Shown piece by piece: positions 9,923 to 18,521 of a DNA stretch of 64,000 nucleotides. The stretch's first letter is position 1. Each line of letters opens with the position of its first letter. A program made the position numbers and the translations under genes. This DNA comes from Yinghuangia soli (GTDB lineage: Bacteria > Actinomycetota > Actinomycetes > Streptomycetales > Streptomycetaceae): assembly GCF_021502675.1 (NCBI RefSeq), contig NZ_JAKFHA010000036.1, positions 5,352 through 69,351 of the forward strand. The letters are read 5' to 3'. The notes below the pieces were generated by a model. The model did no database searches. It saw only the letters and a list, made by a program, of their open reading frames with translations, and was not told the DNA's origin.

Positions 9923-11176
9923 TCACCCGTTGTGCCGGTACGTACCGCCGGCCGTGGCGGTGGGCGACGGGGTGCCGCTGCGCCCGGGGGAAGGCGTGCT
10001 GCTGCTTCCGTCCGCGGGGGCGTCCGCGGGCGTCGGGACCACTGCCGCCGACTCGTCCCGCAGGCGCGCGAACTGGACGTCCGCCTCCGGGCGCAGCAGC
10101 GCGACCCGGTTGGGGTCCGGGGTGTACGTGGTGATCGGCACGGTCTCGAACTTCACCGCGCTCTGCGGCATGTTCTTCAGACTGGTCAGCAGGTCGTACA
10201 GGTCGCTCAGCGAGCCGAGCCCCGGGTCCGTGGTGATGGCCTTGGTGGCCGCGTCCAGGATCCCGTAGAGCCGCGTGGGGCTGGTCAGCAGGCTTTCCTT
10301 CTTGACCTTGTCGACCATCGCGGTGAGGAACTGCTGCTGGCGTTCGATGCGCTGGATGTCGCTGCCGTCGCCGATGCTCTTGCGGGCCCGGACGAACCCG
10401 AGTGCCTGCTCGCCGTCGAGCGTGACGTCGCCGGCCGGGAGCTGCAGCTTGGCGGCCTTGTCGTCGATGGGCTTGTCGAGGTGCATCGGCACACCGCCGA
10501 GCGCGTCGACGAGCTTCTTGAAGCCGGTGAAGTCGACGGTGATCTGGTGGTCGATGCGCACGTCGGTGAGCTGCTCGACGGTCTTGATGGTGCAGGCCGT
10601 GCCGCCGACCTCCATGGCGCTGTTGAACATGCCGAAGTACGGGCGCGACATCGTCCCGTCGTTCTTCTGGCAGGCCGGCACCTCGACCATCAGGTCGCGC
10701 GGGAAGCTGACCCCCAGGGCGCTCTTACGGCCTTCGGGGACGTGCAGCAGGATCGTGGTGTCGGAGCGCTGCGTATCGCCCGGGTCGGAGCCGTACTGGG
10801 CGTTGTCGCCGGACCGGGAGTCGGTGCCGACGAGCAGGATGTTGAGTGCGTTGGTGGCCGCCGGCCGCTCGCTCTCGCCGAGCTTGGCGGCGAAGTCCTC
10901 GGTCTTGATGTTGCCGTTGAGCCGGTCGTAGATCCACCAGCCGATGCCGCCGAGGGCGAGCAGCAGGACGGCCATGCCGGCCGCGAGCCCCACGAGGATG
11001 CGCTTGCGGCGGCGCGTCCGCAGGGTACGGCGGCGCTGCGCGCGGCCCGGTCGCATGCCGCCGGCGGCGGCTGCGGTCTCCGGGTGGCCCGCGGCGGCCG
11101 GGGGCTCCTGATGCTCTTCCTGCACGGATGTCGCTTTCGTCTGGCCCCCGGACTGCCATGTCACCGGGTTCCCCAC
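9923..11176 (-). CDS. LytR-CpsA-Psr (LCP) family protein
   Basis: A 417-residue protein of the LCP family, which transfers undecaprenyl-linked glycopolymers to peptidoglycan outside the membrane. It has a cytoplasmic N-terminus ending in Arg-rich sequence, one membrane helix (about residues 59-82, VGLAAGMAVLLLALGGIGWWIY), and the LCP domain with NILLVGTDSR, RSDTTILLHVP, SFPRDLMVEVP and GEQALGFVRARKS...DIQRIERQQQFL, which include the conserved phosphate- and metal-binding Arg and Asp residues. The C-terminus is a Pro/Ser/Thr-rich tail. The GTG at 11176 is uncertain: a second GTG at 11164 follows a purine tract and may be the true start. Confidence 0.92.
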   Translation of the reverse strand: MGNPVTWQSGGQTKATSVQEEHQEPPAAAGHPETAAAAGGMRPGRAQRRRTLRTRRRKRILVGLAAGMAVLLLALGGIGWWIYDRLNGNIKTEDFAAKLGESERPAATNALNILLVGTDSRSGDNAQYGSDPGDTQRSDTTILLHVPEGRKSALGVSFPRDLMVEVPACQKNDGTMSRPYFGMFNSAMEVGGTACTIKTVEQLTDVRIDHQITVDFTGFKKLVDALGGVPMHLDKPIDDKAAKLQLPAGDVTLDGEQALGFVRARKSIGDGSDIQRIERQQQFLTAMVDKVKKESLLTSPTRLYGILDAATKAITTDPGLGSLSDLYDLLTSLKNMPQSAVKFETVPITTYTPDPNRVALLRPEADVQFARLRDESAAVVPTPADAPADGSSSTPSPGRSGTPSPTATAGGTYRHNG

Positions 11177-11402
11177 GCGAGCTGCGGGCAGGCGTGCACG
11201 ACTTAAGCGGAACCCGGTACTCCGGATAGACGGAGTCGACGGCCCCCGCGGTTCCGGATTTGTACAACTGTGCCACTGATCACATAAAGCCGCGATCCAT
11301 GATCAACCCCCTGAACCGGACATCACGCGTGCGGCCGAACGCCCCCGCGGGACGCCCGGCCGCATGCACGCTCGGCAGGCGGGTGAACCCCCGCCGCCCG
11401 CC

Positions 11403-12071
11403 TCAGGTCGGCTGCGCGGTCCGGTTCGCGCGCGGCGCGGCCCGGCTGCCCAGGACGCCGAGGACCACGTCCACCAGGCGGCCCAGCCGCTCCAGCTCGC
11501 TGCGGTGGAAGGCCGGCCCGTCGGTACGCACCACGAAAAGCGTCAGCCAGGAGAGGCCGATCGGGGCAGCCGCCCCGAAGACACCGCTGCCGTGCAGGTC
11601 CTTGTCGAACTCCAGCGCGAGCGGGCGCAGCGGCGAGACCGACGGAAGCTGCGGCGCGCCCGGCGCCTGCCAGCTGGAGTGCACCACCGAGCGGCTCTTG
11701 TTGCCGCGCGTGGCCACCGCCCACTCGGCGTGGAACAGGCCGGGCGCGGCATCCACCAGCGTGGCGACCGCGCGGCCCGGGTCGCGGGCCACCTGGCCCA
11801 GGACGTCCAGCTCGGGCGAGGAGCCCGGCACCTCGCCGGCCGCCCAGCAGCCGTCCACCCGCACCCCGGCGAGCGTCTCCAAGGACTCGACCAGCCGGCC
11901 GACCGGCCGCTCGCCCGGCCACGAGACGGTGAACTCGTCGACCGCCCGGCCGGTGTTGCGCTCGAGCACGGTCATCTGCAGCACATCGGCACCCGCGGTG
12001 CCCAGCGCGTGGGTGACCCGGGCGAGCGATCCGGGCCGGTCGGGCAGCGAGACACGCAGGCGGAACAGCAT
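11403..12071 (-). CDS. ACT-domain protein
   Basis: A 222-residue protein beginning with an ACT domain: MLFRLRVSLPDRPGSLARVTHALGTAGADVLQMTVLER matches the ligand-binding loop and first helix of amino-acid-sensing ACT domains. The C-terminal half (about 120-215: LFVVRTDGPAFHRSELERLGRLVDVVLGVLG) resembles the end of a GAF-like fold, so it may be a two-sensor protein. No catalytic domain is visible, and the role is probably allosteric or regulatory. The ATG at 12071 has a strong AGGAGG site 9 nt upstream. The leader carries four direct repeats (12092-12140). Confidence 0.82.
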   Translation of the reverse strand: MLFRLRVSLPDRPGSLARVTHALGTAGADVLQMTVLERNTGRAVDEFTVSWPGERPVGRLVESLETLAGVRVDGCWAAGEVPGSSPELDVLGQVARDPGRAVATLVDAAPGLFHAEWAVATRGNKSRSVVHSSWQAPGAPQLPSVSPLRPLALEFDKDLHGSGVFGAAAPIGLSWLTLFVVRTDGPAFHRSELERLGRLVDVVLGVLGSRAAPRANRTAQPT

Positions 12072-12091
12072 GCGGAGACCGCCTCCTCTGA

Positions 12092-12140
12092 GTGGTGCGA
12101 ACAAGTGGTGCGAATACGTGGTGCGAATGAGTGGTGCGAA
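12092..12140. repeat. Four 13-bp-spaced direct repeats (GTGGTGCGAA)
   Basis: The decamer GTGGTGCGAA occurs at 12092, 12105, 12118 and 12131, exactly 13 bases apart, with the three spacer bases varying. The array lies 20-70 bases upstream of the ACT-domain gene (minus strand) and about 200 bases upstream of the amine-oxidase gene (plus strand). The spacing is not a multiple of three in a coding sense, and no gene spans it. It looks like an iteron-type operator or an RNA leader element. Confidence 0.7.
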
Positions 12141-12336
12141 GTCGGTTGATGTCGATTATGCGGCTGTTCCGATCATCGGACCGGCCCATTTCGTGCATGT
12201 TGCCGAGTGATGACACCCGAGTGCGAGTCCCGGACGTCCACTCTCATGATCTTTTGACAACCGCACGGAAACCGCCGGGCCATCCCCCCGCAACACCGCT
12301 CCCTCAAGATCCTCGCCATCGAGAGGGAGAGTGTGC

Positions 12337-13941
12337 ATGCAAGCAGAAACGTCACGTCGGAACTTCCTGCGCTCGGTCGGCGTCGCCGGCGGCGCGGGCG
12401 TCCTCTACTCGACGATGGGCGCCATGGGACTGGCACCGGTGCCCACCGCCACCGCGGCCCCGTACCGCGCGCCGTCCGAGTCGGACTTCAACCTCGCCGG
12501 CCGCCACGGCCGCAAGAAGGTCGTCATCCTGGGCGCGGGCGTGGCCGGCCTGGCCGCCGCGTACGAGCTGGGCAAGGCCGGGTACGACTGCCGCATCCTG
12601 GAGGCCAAGGACCGCTCCGGCGGCCGCAACTGGACGGCCCGCGGCGGTACCTCGGAGACCGATCTGGACGGCCGCACGCAGCGCGCCCGCTTCAGTGACG
12701 GCCAGTACATGAACTGCGGCCCGGGACGCCTGCCCCAGTCGCACGTCACCCTCGACTACTGCCGCGAACTCGGCGTCCCGCTGGAAGCGTTCGTCAACGC
12801 CAACGCGGACGCGTACATCTACCACGAGAACGTCCCGGCCCTCGGCGGCAAGCCGATGCGCTGGCGGACCGCCAAGGCCGACGTCTACGGCCACATATCC
12901 GAGCTGCTCGCCAAGGCCACCGACCAGGGCGCCCTCGACGCCGCCCTTACCAAGGACGACAAGGACCGCCTGATCGCGTTCCTGCAGAGCTTCGGCGCCA
13001 TCAAGGGCAAGGCCGACGGCTTCAAGTACACCGGCGGGAGCCGCCGCGGCTACACCGTCGAGCCGGGCGCCGCGCACGAGAAGGGCACCGTGCTCGGCAA
13101 CGTGCCGTCCGTCTCGGACGTGCTGGCCAGCGGCGTCGGGCAGCGGTTCGCCTTCGAGTTCGGCTACGACCAGGCCATGATGATGTTCCAGCCGGTCGGC
13201 GGCATGGACGCCATCCCCAAAGCGCTCGAACGCGCGGTGGGGCGGCACCGGATCACCTACGGCGCCTGGGCCACCGGCGTCGCGAACGTGCCCGGCGGCG
13301 TCGAGGTGTCCTGGAAGGACGGCCGCGGCCGCGAGCAGGTCGAGCGCGCCGACTTCTGCGTGGTGGCCACGCCCCCGCAGATCGCCGCCCGACTGCGCCA
13401 CAACCTCGGCGACGCGGTCACCAGTGCGCTCAAGACCCCCGTGCCGATCTCGGTCGGCAAGATCGGCCTGGAGTACCGGCGGCGCTGGTGGGAGCTCGAC
13501 GACCACATGTACGGCGGCGTCGTCCCGACCGACCTCGACCTGGCCACCCTGTGGTTCCCGTCGTACGGCTACCAGGGCCGCCGCGGCACGGTCATCGGCT
13601 ACTACAACTTCGGCGCGGCGGCCGACGCGTACGGCAAGCTCACCCCCGAGGAGCGCACCAAGCGGGCCGTCGACCAGGGCGCGAAGGTCTTCGGCGACCG
13701 CTACCGGACCGAACTGGACGCCTCGTTCAGCGTCGCCTGGCACCGCACCCCGGGCATCGAAGGCGGCTGGGTCGGGTGGCCGAACCAGGACGGCCCCGAG
13801 TACAAGCTGCTCAACCAGCCCCAGGGCAACGTCTACTTCGCGGGCGACTGGCTCAGCTACGTCATCGCCTGGCAGCACGGCGCGTTCACCTCGGCCCGCA
13901 AGGTCGTCACCGAGATCCACCAGCGGGTGATGGCCGCATGA
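12337..13941 (+). CDS. Tat-exported flavin monoamine oxidase
   Basis: A 534-residue FAD amine oxidase with a Tat signal (SRRNFLRS, then a hydrophobic stretch ending near ATAAP). The dinucleotide-binding motif VVILGAGVAGLAAAYELGKAGYDCRILEAKDRSGGRNWT starts at about residue 65 and continues into the GGR loop. The C-terminal NVYFAGDWLSYVIAWQHGAFTSA is the second FAD contact of the amine/L-amino-acid oxidase family. It should oxidise an amine or amino acid to an imine with release of H2O2, outside the membrane. The ATG at 12337 is 8 nt after GAGAGGGAG. GTG codons at 12331 and 12333 sit too close to that site. The stop overlaps the start of the Rid gene (ATGA). Confidence 0.9.
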   Translation: MQAETSRRNFLRSVGVAGGAGVLYSTMGAMGLAPVPTATAAPYRAPSESDFNLAGRHGRKKVVILGAGVAGLAAAYELGKAGYDCRILEAKDRSGGRNWTARGGTSETDLDGRTQRARFSDGQYMNCGPGRLPQSHVTLDYCRELGVPLEAFVNANADAYIYHENVPALGGKPMRWRTAKADVYGHISELLAKATDQGALDAALTKDDKDRLIAFLQSFGAIKGKADGFKYTGGSRRGYTVEPGAAHEKGTVLGNVPSVSDVLASGVGQRFAFEFGYDQAMMMFQPVGGMDAIPKALERAVGRHRITYGAWATGVANVPGGVEVSWKDGRGREQVERADFCVVATPPQIAARLRHNLGDAVTSALKTPVPISVGKIGLEYRRRWWELDDHMYGGVVPTDLDLATLWFPSYGYQGRRGTVIGYYNFGAAADAYGKLTPEERTKRAVDQGAKVFGDRYRTELDASFSVAWHRTPGIEGGWVGWPNQDGPEYKLLNQPQGNVYFAGDWLSYVIAWQHGAFTSARKVVTEIHQRVMAA

Positions 13942-14648
13942 CCGCCGGCCTCGCCCCGACCCCGGAAGAACCCACTCCCGCGAAAGGCGGCGGCACCGGC
14001 ATGACCCGACGACGCAAGGCCCTGATCGCCCTCGGCTCCAGCGCGGTCCTCCTCGGCACGGGCGTCACCGTCGCCGTCGGCCACGACAACCGCATCGGCG
14101 ACAAGGAAGTCCGGGTCATGCTGCCCCCGGGCCAGAACAACCCGGCCATCGCCCAGGGCGTCGGCACCGGCGGCGAAGTGGCCATCTACACCAGCAGCGG
14201 CCTCGGTCCCGGCGCGCTCAACCCCAACGCCCCGGCGGGCAGCCCGGAGAGGTTCACCGACCCCGCGATGACGGCCGGCGCGGAAGGCGTCACGGTCACC
14301 GAGGCCCAGGCCCTGGTCGTCCTCAAGGCCATCCAGGACAACCTCAAGGCGGCCGGCCTCACCCCCGCCGACGTCATCACCATGAAGTGCTACCTGATGA
14401 AGCCCCCCGGCGCCGCGACCGCCGACTACGCGGGCTGGAACCGCGCGTACCGGCAGTTCTTCGCGAACATCGACCTCGCCACCAAGCAGGTCGTCCCCGT
14501 CCCCATGGGCACGTCGCCGGCCAAGGCCCCCATCCTCGCCAACAACGCCCGCCCGGCGCGCGCCACGATGGAGGTCGTCACCCTCGCCGTCCCCGGCTGG
14601 CTGGTCGAGGTGGAAGTCACCGCCGCCTACCCGAAGAACCGCAAGTAG
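13938..14648 (+). CDS. Membrane-anchored Rid-family (YjgF/UK114) protein
   Basis: A 236-residue Rid-superfamily protein. An N-terminal hydrophobic segment (ALIALGSSAVLLGTGVTVAV, about residues 28-47, preceded by RRRK) makes it exported or membrane-anchored, unlike the usual approximately 130-residue cytosolic RidA. The Rid core follows: EQ-like TVTEAQALVVLKAIQDNLKAAGLTPADVITMKCYLM and a C-terminal ARATMEVVTLAVPGWLVEVEVTAAYP, with the typical R-x-x-x-E-V. RidA proteins hydrolyse enamines and imines to ketones plus ammonia, which is the chemistry that would follow the coupled amine oxidase. The start ATG overlaps the oxidase stop by 4 bases, so the two are translationally coupled. Confidence 0.85.
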   Translation: MTAGLAPTPEEPTPAKGGGTGMTRRRKALIALGSSAVLLGTGVTVAVGHDNRIGDKEVRVMLPPGQNNPAIAQGVGTGGEVAIYTSSGLGPGALNPNAPAGSPERFTDPAMTAGAEGVTVTEAQALVVLKAIQDNLKAAGLTPADVITMKCYLMKPPGAATADYAGWNRAYRQFFANIDLATKQVVPVPMGTSPAKAPILANNARPARATMEVVTLAVPGWLVEVEVTAAYPKNRK

Positions 14649-14740
14649 CCCACCCGCACGCCGATTCCGGCCGCGCGGCGCCCGCGGCGGCGCCGCGCGG
14701 CCGCGGCCGTTCCCGGGCCACGGCGCCCCACGCCCTGCCG

Positions 14741-14822
14741 GGCCCGGGGGGGGCCCCGGCGGGGGGGGGGGGCCCCGGGGCGGGGGGGGGGGGGGCGCCC
14801 CCCCCCCGGGGCGCCCCGCGGC
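14741..14822. other. G/C homopolymer tract
   Basis: About 80 bases made only of G and C, with uninterrupted G-runs of 10-14 and a C-run of about 10, including a G-run/GC/C-run palindrome. It lies in the 289-base gene-free stretch between the convergent Rid and TPR genes, so a hairpin terminator is possible. The purity is unusual even for this genome and closely resembles 1-66. Either run lengths or the local assembly may be unreliable here. I see nothing else in 14649-14937. Confidence 0.6.
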
Positions 14823-14937
14823 CGCGGCATGTCCGGGGACTCGGCGCCCCTCGCAGTGCCGGCCGCGAGGGGCCGTGCGGGCTTGGGCCGCCCGGCTCGG
14901 CGCGAGATCCGCGGACACGCCCCGGCCGGGCCTGGTC

Positions 14938-15933
14938 TCAGGCGGCCTTCTTGGCCTTCTTCGGGTCCTGGGGGCGGGCGCCGGCCTTGGGGCCCCAGGT
15001 CCACCAGTCGAGGGCCCGGCGGGCGTTCTCGGTGTCGGGGTGCTCGGCGCCGAGGATGCGGGTGCAGTCCGCGGCGAGTGATTCGAGGAGGGCGCGGGCG
15101 GTGCCCGCGTCGCCGGATTCGCCGGTCCAGTGGGCGAGGTTGTGGCGCATCACCAGGGTGTCGGGGTGGCCGGCGCCGAGGGCGCGGACGGCGTCGGTGA
15201 CCAGGACGCGCAGTATGTCGCGGGCGCGCTCGGCGCCGCCGGACTCGCCGGTCCACCAGGCGAGGTCGTGGCGCGCGGTGAGCGTGTCGCGGTCCTCGGC
15301 GCCGAGGACCTGCTCGCGTTCGCCGGCCACGTCGGTGAGCAGGCGGGCGGCCTCGGCCGGGTCCCCCGCGCGGCCGACCCACTGAGCGTGCTGGTGGCGG
15401 TTGGTGAGGGTCTCGGCGTGCACCGGGCCCAGGACGTCGGTGCAGCTGTCGACGACCGGGCGCAGCAGGCGCACCGCGGCGCCTGCGTCGCCTGCCTCGC
15501 CGATCCAGCGGGCCCATGCGGCGCGGGCGTTGAGGGTCTCGGGGTCGTCGGCGCCGAGCAGCGTCACATAGTCGGTGGCGACGTCGCGGGCCAGGGCCTC
15601 GGCCGTGACGGCGTTGCCGGAGACGCCGAGGCAGAAAGCCTGGTTGTGGCGGGCCAGGAGGGTGTCCGGGTGCTGGGCGCCCAGCAGGCGGGCGTATTCG
15701 GTGGCGAGGTCGGCGAAGGCCGCGGCGGCCTCGGTGGCGCGGCCTTCCTCGCCCAGTGCCTGTGCCCACTCCGCGCGCGCGTCCAGTGCGCCGGGGTGGT
15801 CGGGCCCTAGCTCCTTCAAGGCGGCCTCAGCTCTCTCGTGCAGCGCCTGTATTCGGTCCACGTCCTGCGCGGGCCGCTGGGCGGGATACCCCGCGACCTC
15901 CGCGTGCTGCGTCTTGTCGTTCTCGACGCCCAT
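14938..15933 (-). CDS. Tetratricopeptide-repeat protein (kinesin-light-chain type)
   Basis: A 331-residue protein built almost wholly of 42-residue TPR units carrying the phrase 'LGxxHPDTLxARHNLAxWxGESG' at least six times from about residue 30 to 310, ending in a Lys-rich tail. No signal peptide or membrane segment is seen, so it is probably a cytoplasmic scaffold. The same repeat type forms the C-terminal half of the Ser/Thr kinase at 33110-34621, so the two may belong to related signalling networks (inference). The ATG at 15933 follows a GAGGAGGG site. The partner is unknown. Confidence 0.85.
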   Translation of the reverse strand: MGVENDKTQHAEVAGYPAQRPAQDVDRIQALHERAEAALKELGPDHPGALDARAEWAQALGEEGRATEAAAAFADLATEYARLLGAQHPDTLLARHNQAFCLGVSGNAVTAEALARDVATDYVTLLGADDPETLNARAAWARWIGEAGDAGAAVRLLRPVVDSCTDVLGPVHAETLTNRHQHAQWVGRAGDPAEAARLLTDVAGEREQVLGAEDRDTLTARHDLAWWTGESGGAERARDILRVLVTDAVRALGAGHPDTLVMRHNLAHWTGESGDAGTARALLESLAADCTRILGAEHPDTENARRALDWWTWGPKAGARPQDPKKAKKAA

Positions 15934-16064
15934 CCCCCAACACCCTCCTCGTTCCGTGCGCCGCACCCTTCTCCCCCGGCTCCGATTCTCCTGCGAGAAC
16001 GGGCCGTGCGGCATGCATATGACGACGGTACGCGGCTGAGCGGTTCAGGGCTGCGGGGGCGTCC

Positions 16065-17423
16065 CTACAGTTCGATGGCCGGTTTCATGCGGGTCATCGT
16101 CCACATACGGCGCCGGGCCAGGACGAGTGCGGAGACGGCCAGTGCGGTGACCAGGAAGGCGGCCAGGACGAGGAAGGCGCGGGTCAGTACCCAGCTCTCG
16201 CCACCGGAGATGGTCACGCGCAGGCCGTCCACCAGGTAGGTCATGGGCAGGACGGGGTTGAGCGCACGGAACGGCGCGGGGGTGGTCTCGATCGGGTAGA
16301 GGCCGCCGGCCGAGGTCAGCTGCAGCATGAGCAGGACCAGGGACAGGGCGTCGCCCACCGCTCCGAATGCGACGTTGAGCAGGTGGTCGACGGCCACGAA
16401 AGCCGCGGCGGCGAGGGCGAGGAGTCCGAGGGTCTTGCCGACGGAGTCCGGGTCGAGGCCGAGTCCGAGGTCGACGACGCCGTACAGGATGTACGCGCCG
16501 ACGACGCCGATCGCGGCGGCCGGGAGCCAGCCCGCGAGGGCGACCGTGAGGGCGCCGGAACGCCCGGCGAGGGCACGGGCATTGAACGGCTTGAGGACCA
16601 GGTAGGCGGTGAGGCCCAGGACCCACAGGGCGATGCCGAAGAAGAACGGTGCCATGCCGCGGCCGTAGATCTTGGCGGGGTGCAGGTTCTCGATGCCGAT
16701 CACGACCGGTTCGACCAGGGCGCTGGTCGCGCCTTGGGCCTGCTGCTGGTTCGCGGGGGCGGGGACGGCGGCGGACAGCTGGTCGAGGCTGCCGGCGAGT
16801 TGCGCGGCGCCTTCCTGGAGCTGCGGGACGGGGGCGGTGCCGATGCCGTTCTGCAGTTGCCGGGCGCCGGCCGCGGCCTGGCCCAGTTGCTGCTTGAGGG
16901 TGCCGAGTTCGCCGAACGCCTGGCCGGCGTACGTCTGCTGCACGGCCTGGGTGATGGCGCCCTGCAGGGTGGCCTTGGCGCTCTCGGCGGCCTTGCCGAT
17001 GATGAAGCCGTTGGCGTCGTTGAGGGTCATGGTCAGCCGCGCCTGCCCGGCGGAGGCGGTGGGCCCGGCGGCGAGCTTGGCGCTGAAGTCGGCGGGGATG
17101 GCGACGGTGAAGTAGTAGTCGCGGTCCTCAAGGCCGTCGCGGGCCTTCTTCGCGTCGGCCTGCTCCCACTTGAACGTCTTGGACTTGAGCAGGGTGTCGG
17201 TGAGTTGCGCGCCGGCCGCGACGGTGGTGCCGCCGGACGTGACCGGCCGGTCCTCGTTCACGATGGCGACGGGCACGTCGACGAAGCGCCCGTACGGGTC
17301 CCAGTTGGACCACAGGTACAGCGAGCCGTAGAGCAGCGGGACCAGGCTGATGACGATCGGGACGATCATCAGCGGCCCGCGGAAGCGGCACAGTTCGAGC
17401 CAGGCGAGGCGGAGGGCGTTCAC
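16065..17423 (-). CDS. YhgE/Pip-type ABC-2 membrane protein
   Basis: A 452-residue integral membrane protein. The first membrane helix (about 17-38, PLMIVPIVISLVPLLYGSLYLW) is followed by an extracytoplasmic region of about 200 residues with the YhgE signature (VPVAIVNEDRP; DRDYYFTVAIPADFSAKL; Gln/Ala-rich coiled section). Five or six helices in the C-terminal half follow, with the ABC-2-like LTSAGGLYPIETTPAPFRALNPVLPMTYLVDGLR. Family members act as exporters or phage-receptor-like proteins; the cargo is unknown. Its ATG at 17423 overlaps the stop of the upstream ABC ATPase gene by 4 bases, so the two are very probably one transporter. Confidence 0.88.
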   Translation of the reverse strand: MNALRLAWLELCRFRGPLMIVPIVISLVPLLYGSLYLWSNWDPYGRFVDVPVAIVNEDRPVTSGGTTVAAGAQLTDTLLKSKTFKWEQADAKKARDGLEDRDYYFTVAIPADFSAKLAAGPTASAGQARLTMTLNDANGFIIGKAAESAKATLQGAITQAVQQTYAGQAFGELGTLKQQLGQAAAGARQLQNGIGTAPVPQLQEGAAQLAGSLDQLSAAVPAPANQQQAQGATSALVEPVVIGIENLHPAKIYGRGMAPFFFGIALWVLGLTAYLVLKPFNARALAGRSGALTVALAGWLPAAAIGVVGAYILYGVVDLGLGLDPDSVGKTLGLLALAAAAFVAVDHLLNVAFGAVGDALSLVLLMLQLTSAGGLYPIETTPAPFRALNPVLPMTYLVDGLRVTISGGESWVLTRAFLVLAAFLVTALAVSALVLARRRMWTMTRMKPAIEL

Positions 17424-18106
17424 CGGCGGGCCGCCCTACGCGCGCGCAGGTGGGTGTCGTGCCCGGGCAGGGCGACCACCAGATCGGGCGCAGCGGGCCC
17501 TGGCGGCGGCGTGGCGGTCGAGGTGGCCACGACGGTAGGGCCGCTGTGCGCGAGGGCGCGTACGGCGTACCAGGCGCGTTCCAGGTCGCTGCCCGCGATG
17601 CCGGCGTCGACGTCGTCGACGAGGACGCCGGCGGGCTGTTCGGCGGCGGCCAGCGCGAGGAGCAGCAGGAGCTGTTCCACGCGGGACAGTTCGCCGGCGA
17701 GGGTGCGCCGGTCGCAGGCGAGGTCGACGAGGTCGAAGGCGTCGGCGAGCGATTCGCCGGTGACGCGCGGGCCGCCGATCGCGCGGCGCTCGGTGATGAG
17801 TTCACCGACCGTGAGGCGTTCCTCGAGGTCGATCGCGGGCGTCGCGCGGGCCACCGCGATGCGCCGGCGGGCGGCCTTGGCGCCGCGCGGGAGTTCGGTG
17901 CCGTCGATGCGGATGCGGCCGCGCGCGATCTTGAACCGGGCGCCGAGCGCGAGCATGAGCGCGGTACGCCCGGAGCCCGCGGGCCCGGCCAGGACGCTCA
18001 GCGACCCCGGCCGCGCGTCCAGGTCGACGTCGGCGACCACGGTTCCTTCGAAGCCGCGGACCGCGACCCCTTCGGCGACGATCTCCACTCCACGCGCTGC
18101 TGCCAT
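17420..18106 (-). CDS. Degenerate ABC-transporter ATP-binding protein
   Basis: A 228-residue ABC ATPase fold. The expected motifs are present but altered: Walker A is GPAGSGRT (Arg replacing the catalytic Lys), the signature is LSRVE instead of LSGGQ, and Walker B ends in VLVDDVDAG, with Asp where Glu normally sits. A D-loop and a short C-terminus follow. It is coupled by a 4-base overlap to the YhgE/Pip gene and presumably drives or gates it. With these substitutions ATP hydrolysis may be weak or regulatory (inference). The ATG at 18106 directly precedes the fold; an upstream ATG at 18181 is possible but adds a non-conserved tail. Confidence 0.82.
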   Translation of the reverse strand: MAAARGVEIVAEGVAVRGFEGTVVADVDLDARPGSLSVLAGPAGSGRTALMLALGARFKIARGRIRIDGTELPRGAKAARRRIAVARATPAIDLEERLTVGELITERRAIGGPRVTGESLADAFDLVDLACDRRTLAGELSRVEQLLLLLALAAAEQPAGVLVDDVDAGIAGSDLERAWYAVRALAHSGPTVVATSTATPPPGPAAPDLVVALPGHDTHLRARRAARR

Positions 18107-18266
18107 GCGTCGACTCGGCCTCCTCGGACATACCGGGCATAAGGGTTTGTCCGAGGAGATAACCGAGGCGTGGCCGGTCAAACGAGTGAAACGGGTGAAA
18201 GATCAGAAAATGCGCATTGGTTGCCGCCCGGCCGGGGAGCTGCCCCGCTGCGGCGGCGCCTGCGGG

Positions 18267-18521
18267 CTACAGCCGGTCGAGGTCGAACTCGCCGTCCTTG
18301 ACGCCCAGCACGAACGCGTCCCACTCGCCCTTGGTGAACCGCAGGATCGGGCCTTCGGGGTGGATCGAGTTGCGCATCGCCACCGCGCCGCCGCCGATCT
18401 CCGCGGTCTGCACGACGCCCTCGCCGGTGGTGTCCTCGCCGTAGCTGATCCACTCGGCGCCGCTGATGTCGCGCGCGTACAGCTCGGCCTTCTCCGCGTC
18501 CATCTCTTCCTGCGTCGCCAT
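18267..18521 (-). CDS. DUF397 protein
   Basis: An 84-residue protein of the actinobacterial DUF397 family. EWISYGEDTTGEGVVQTAEIGGGAVAMRNS and the closing PILRFTKGEWDAFVLGVKDGEFDLDRL match the family ending (F-x-x-x-E-W-x-A-F-x-x-G-V-K-x-G-E-F-D). These proteins are usually encoded next to an XRE regulator, with which they form a switch pair. No such partner is adjacent here, so it is an orphan copy. The ATG at 18521 follows a GGGGAC-type purine tract. The 239 bases upstream (18522-18760) hold no other gene I can support. Confidence 0.85.
   Translation of the reverse strand: MATQEEMDAEKAELYARDISGAEWISYGEDTTGEGVVQTAEIGGGAVAMRNSIHPEGPILRFTKGEWDAFVLGVKDGEFDLDRL

Noticed and set aside
11273-11305. 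Two TGATCA palindromes upstream of the LCP gene as an operator
   Set aside because: TGATCA is itself a six-base palindrome and two copies 22 bases apart with no further symmetry are weak evidence.
12092-12140. Small CRISPR-like array
   Set aside because: Repeats of 10 bases with 3-base spacers are far too short, and no cas genes are present; the Cas4-like gene at 52286 stands without other cas genes or any array.
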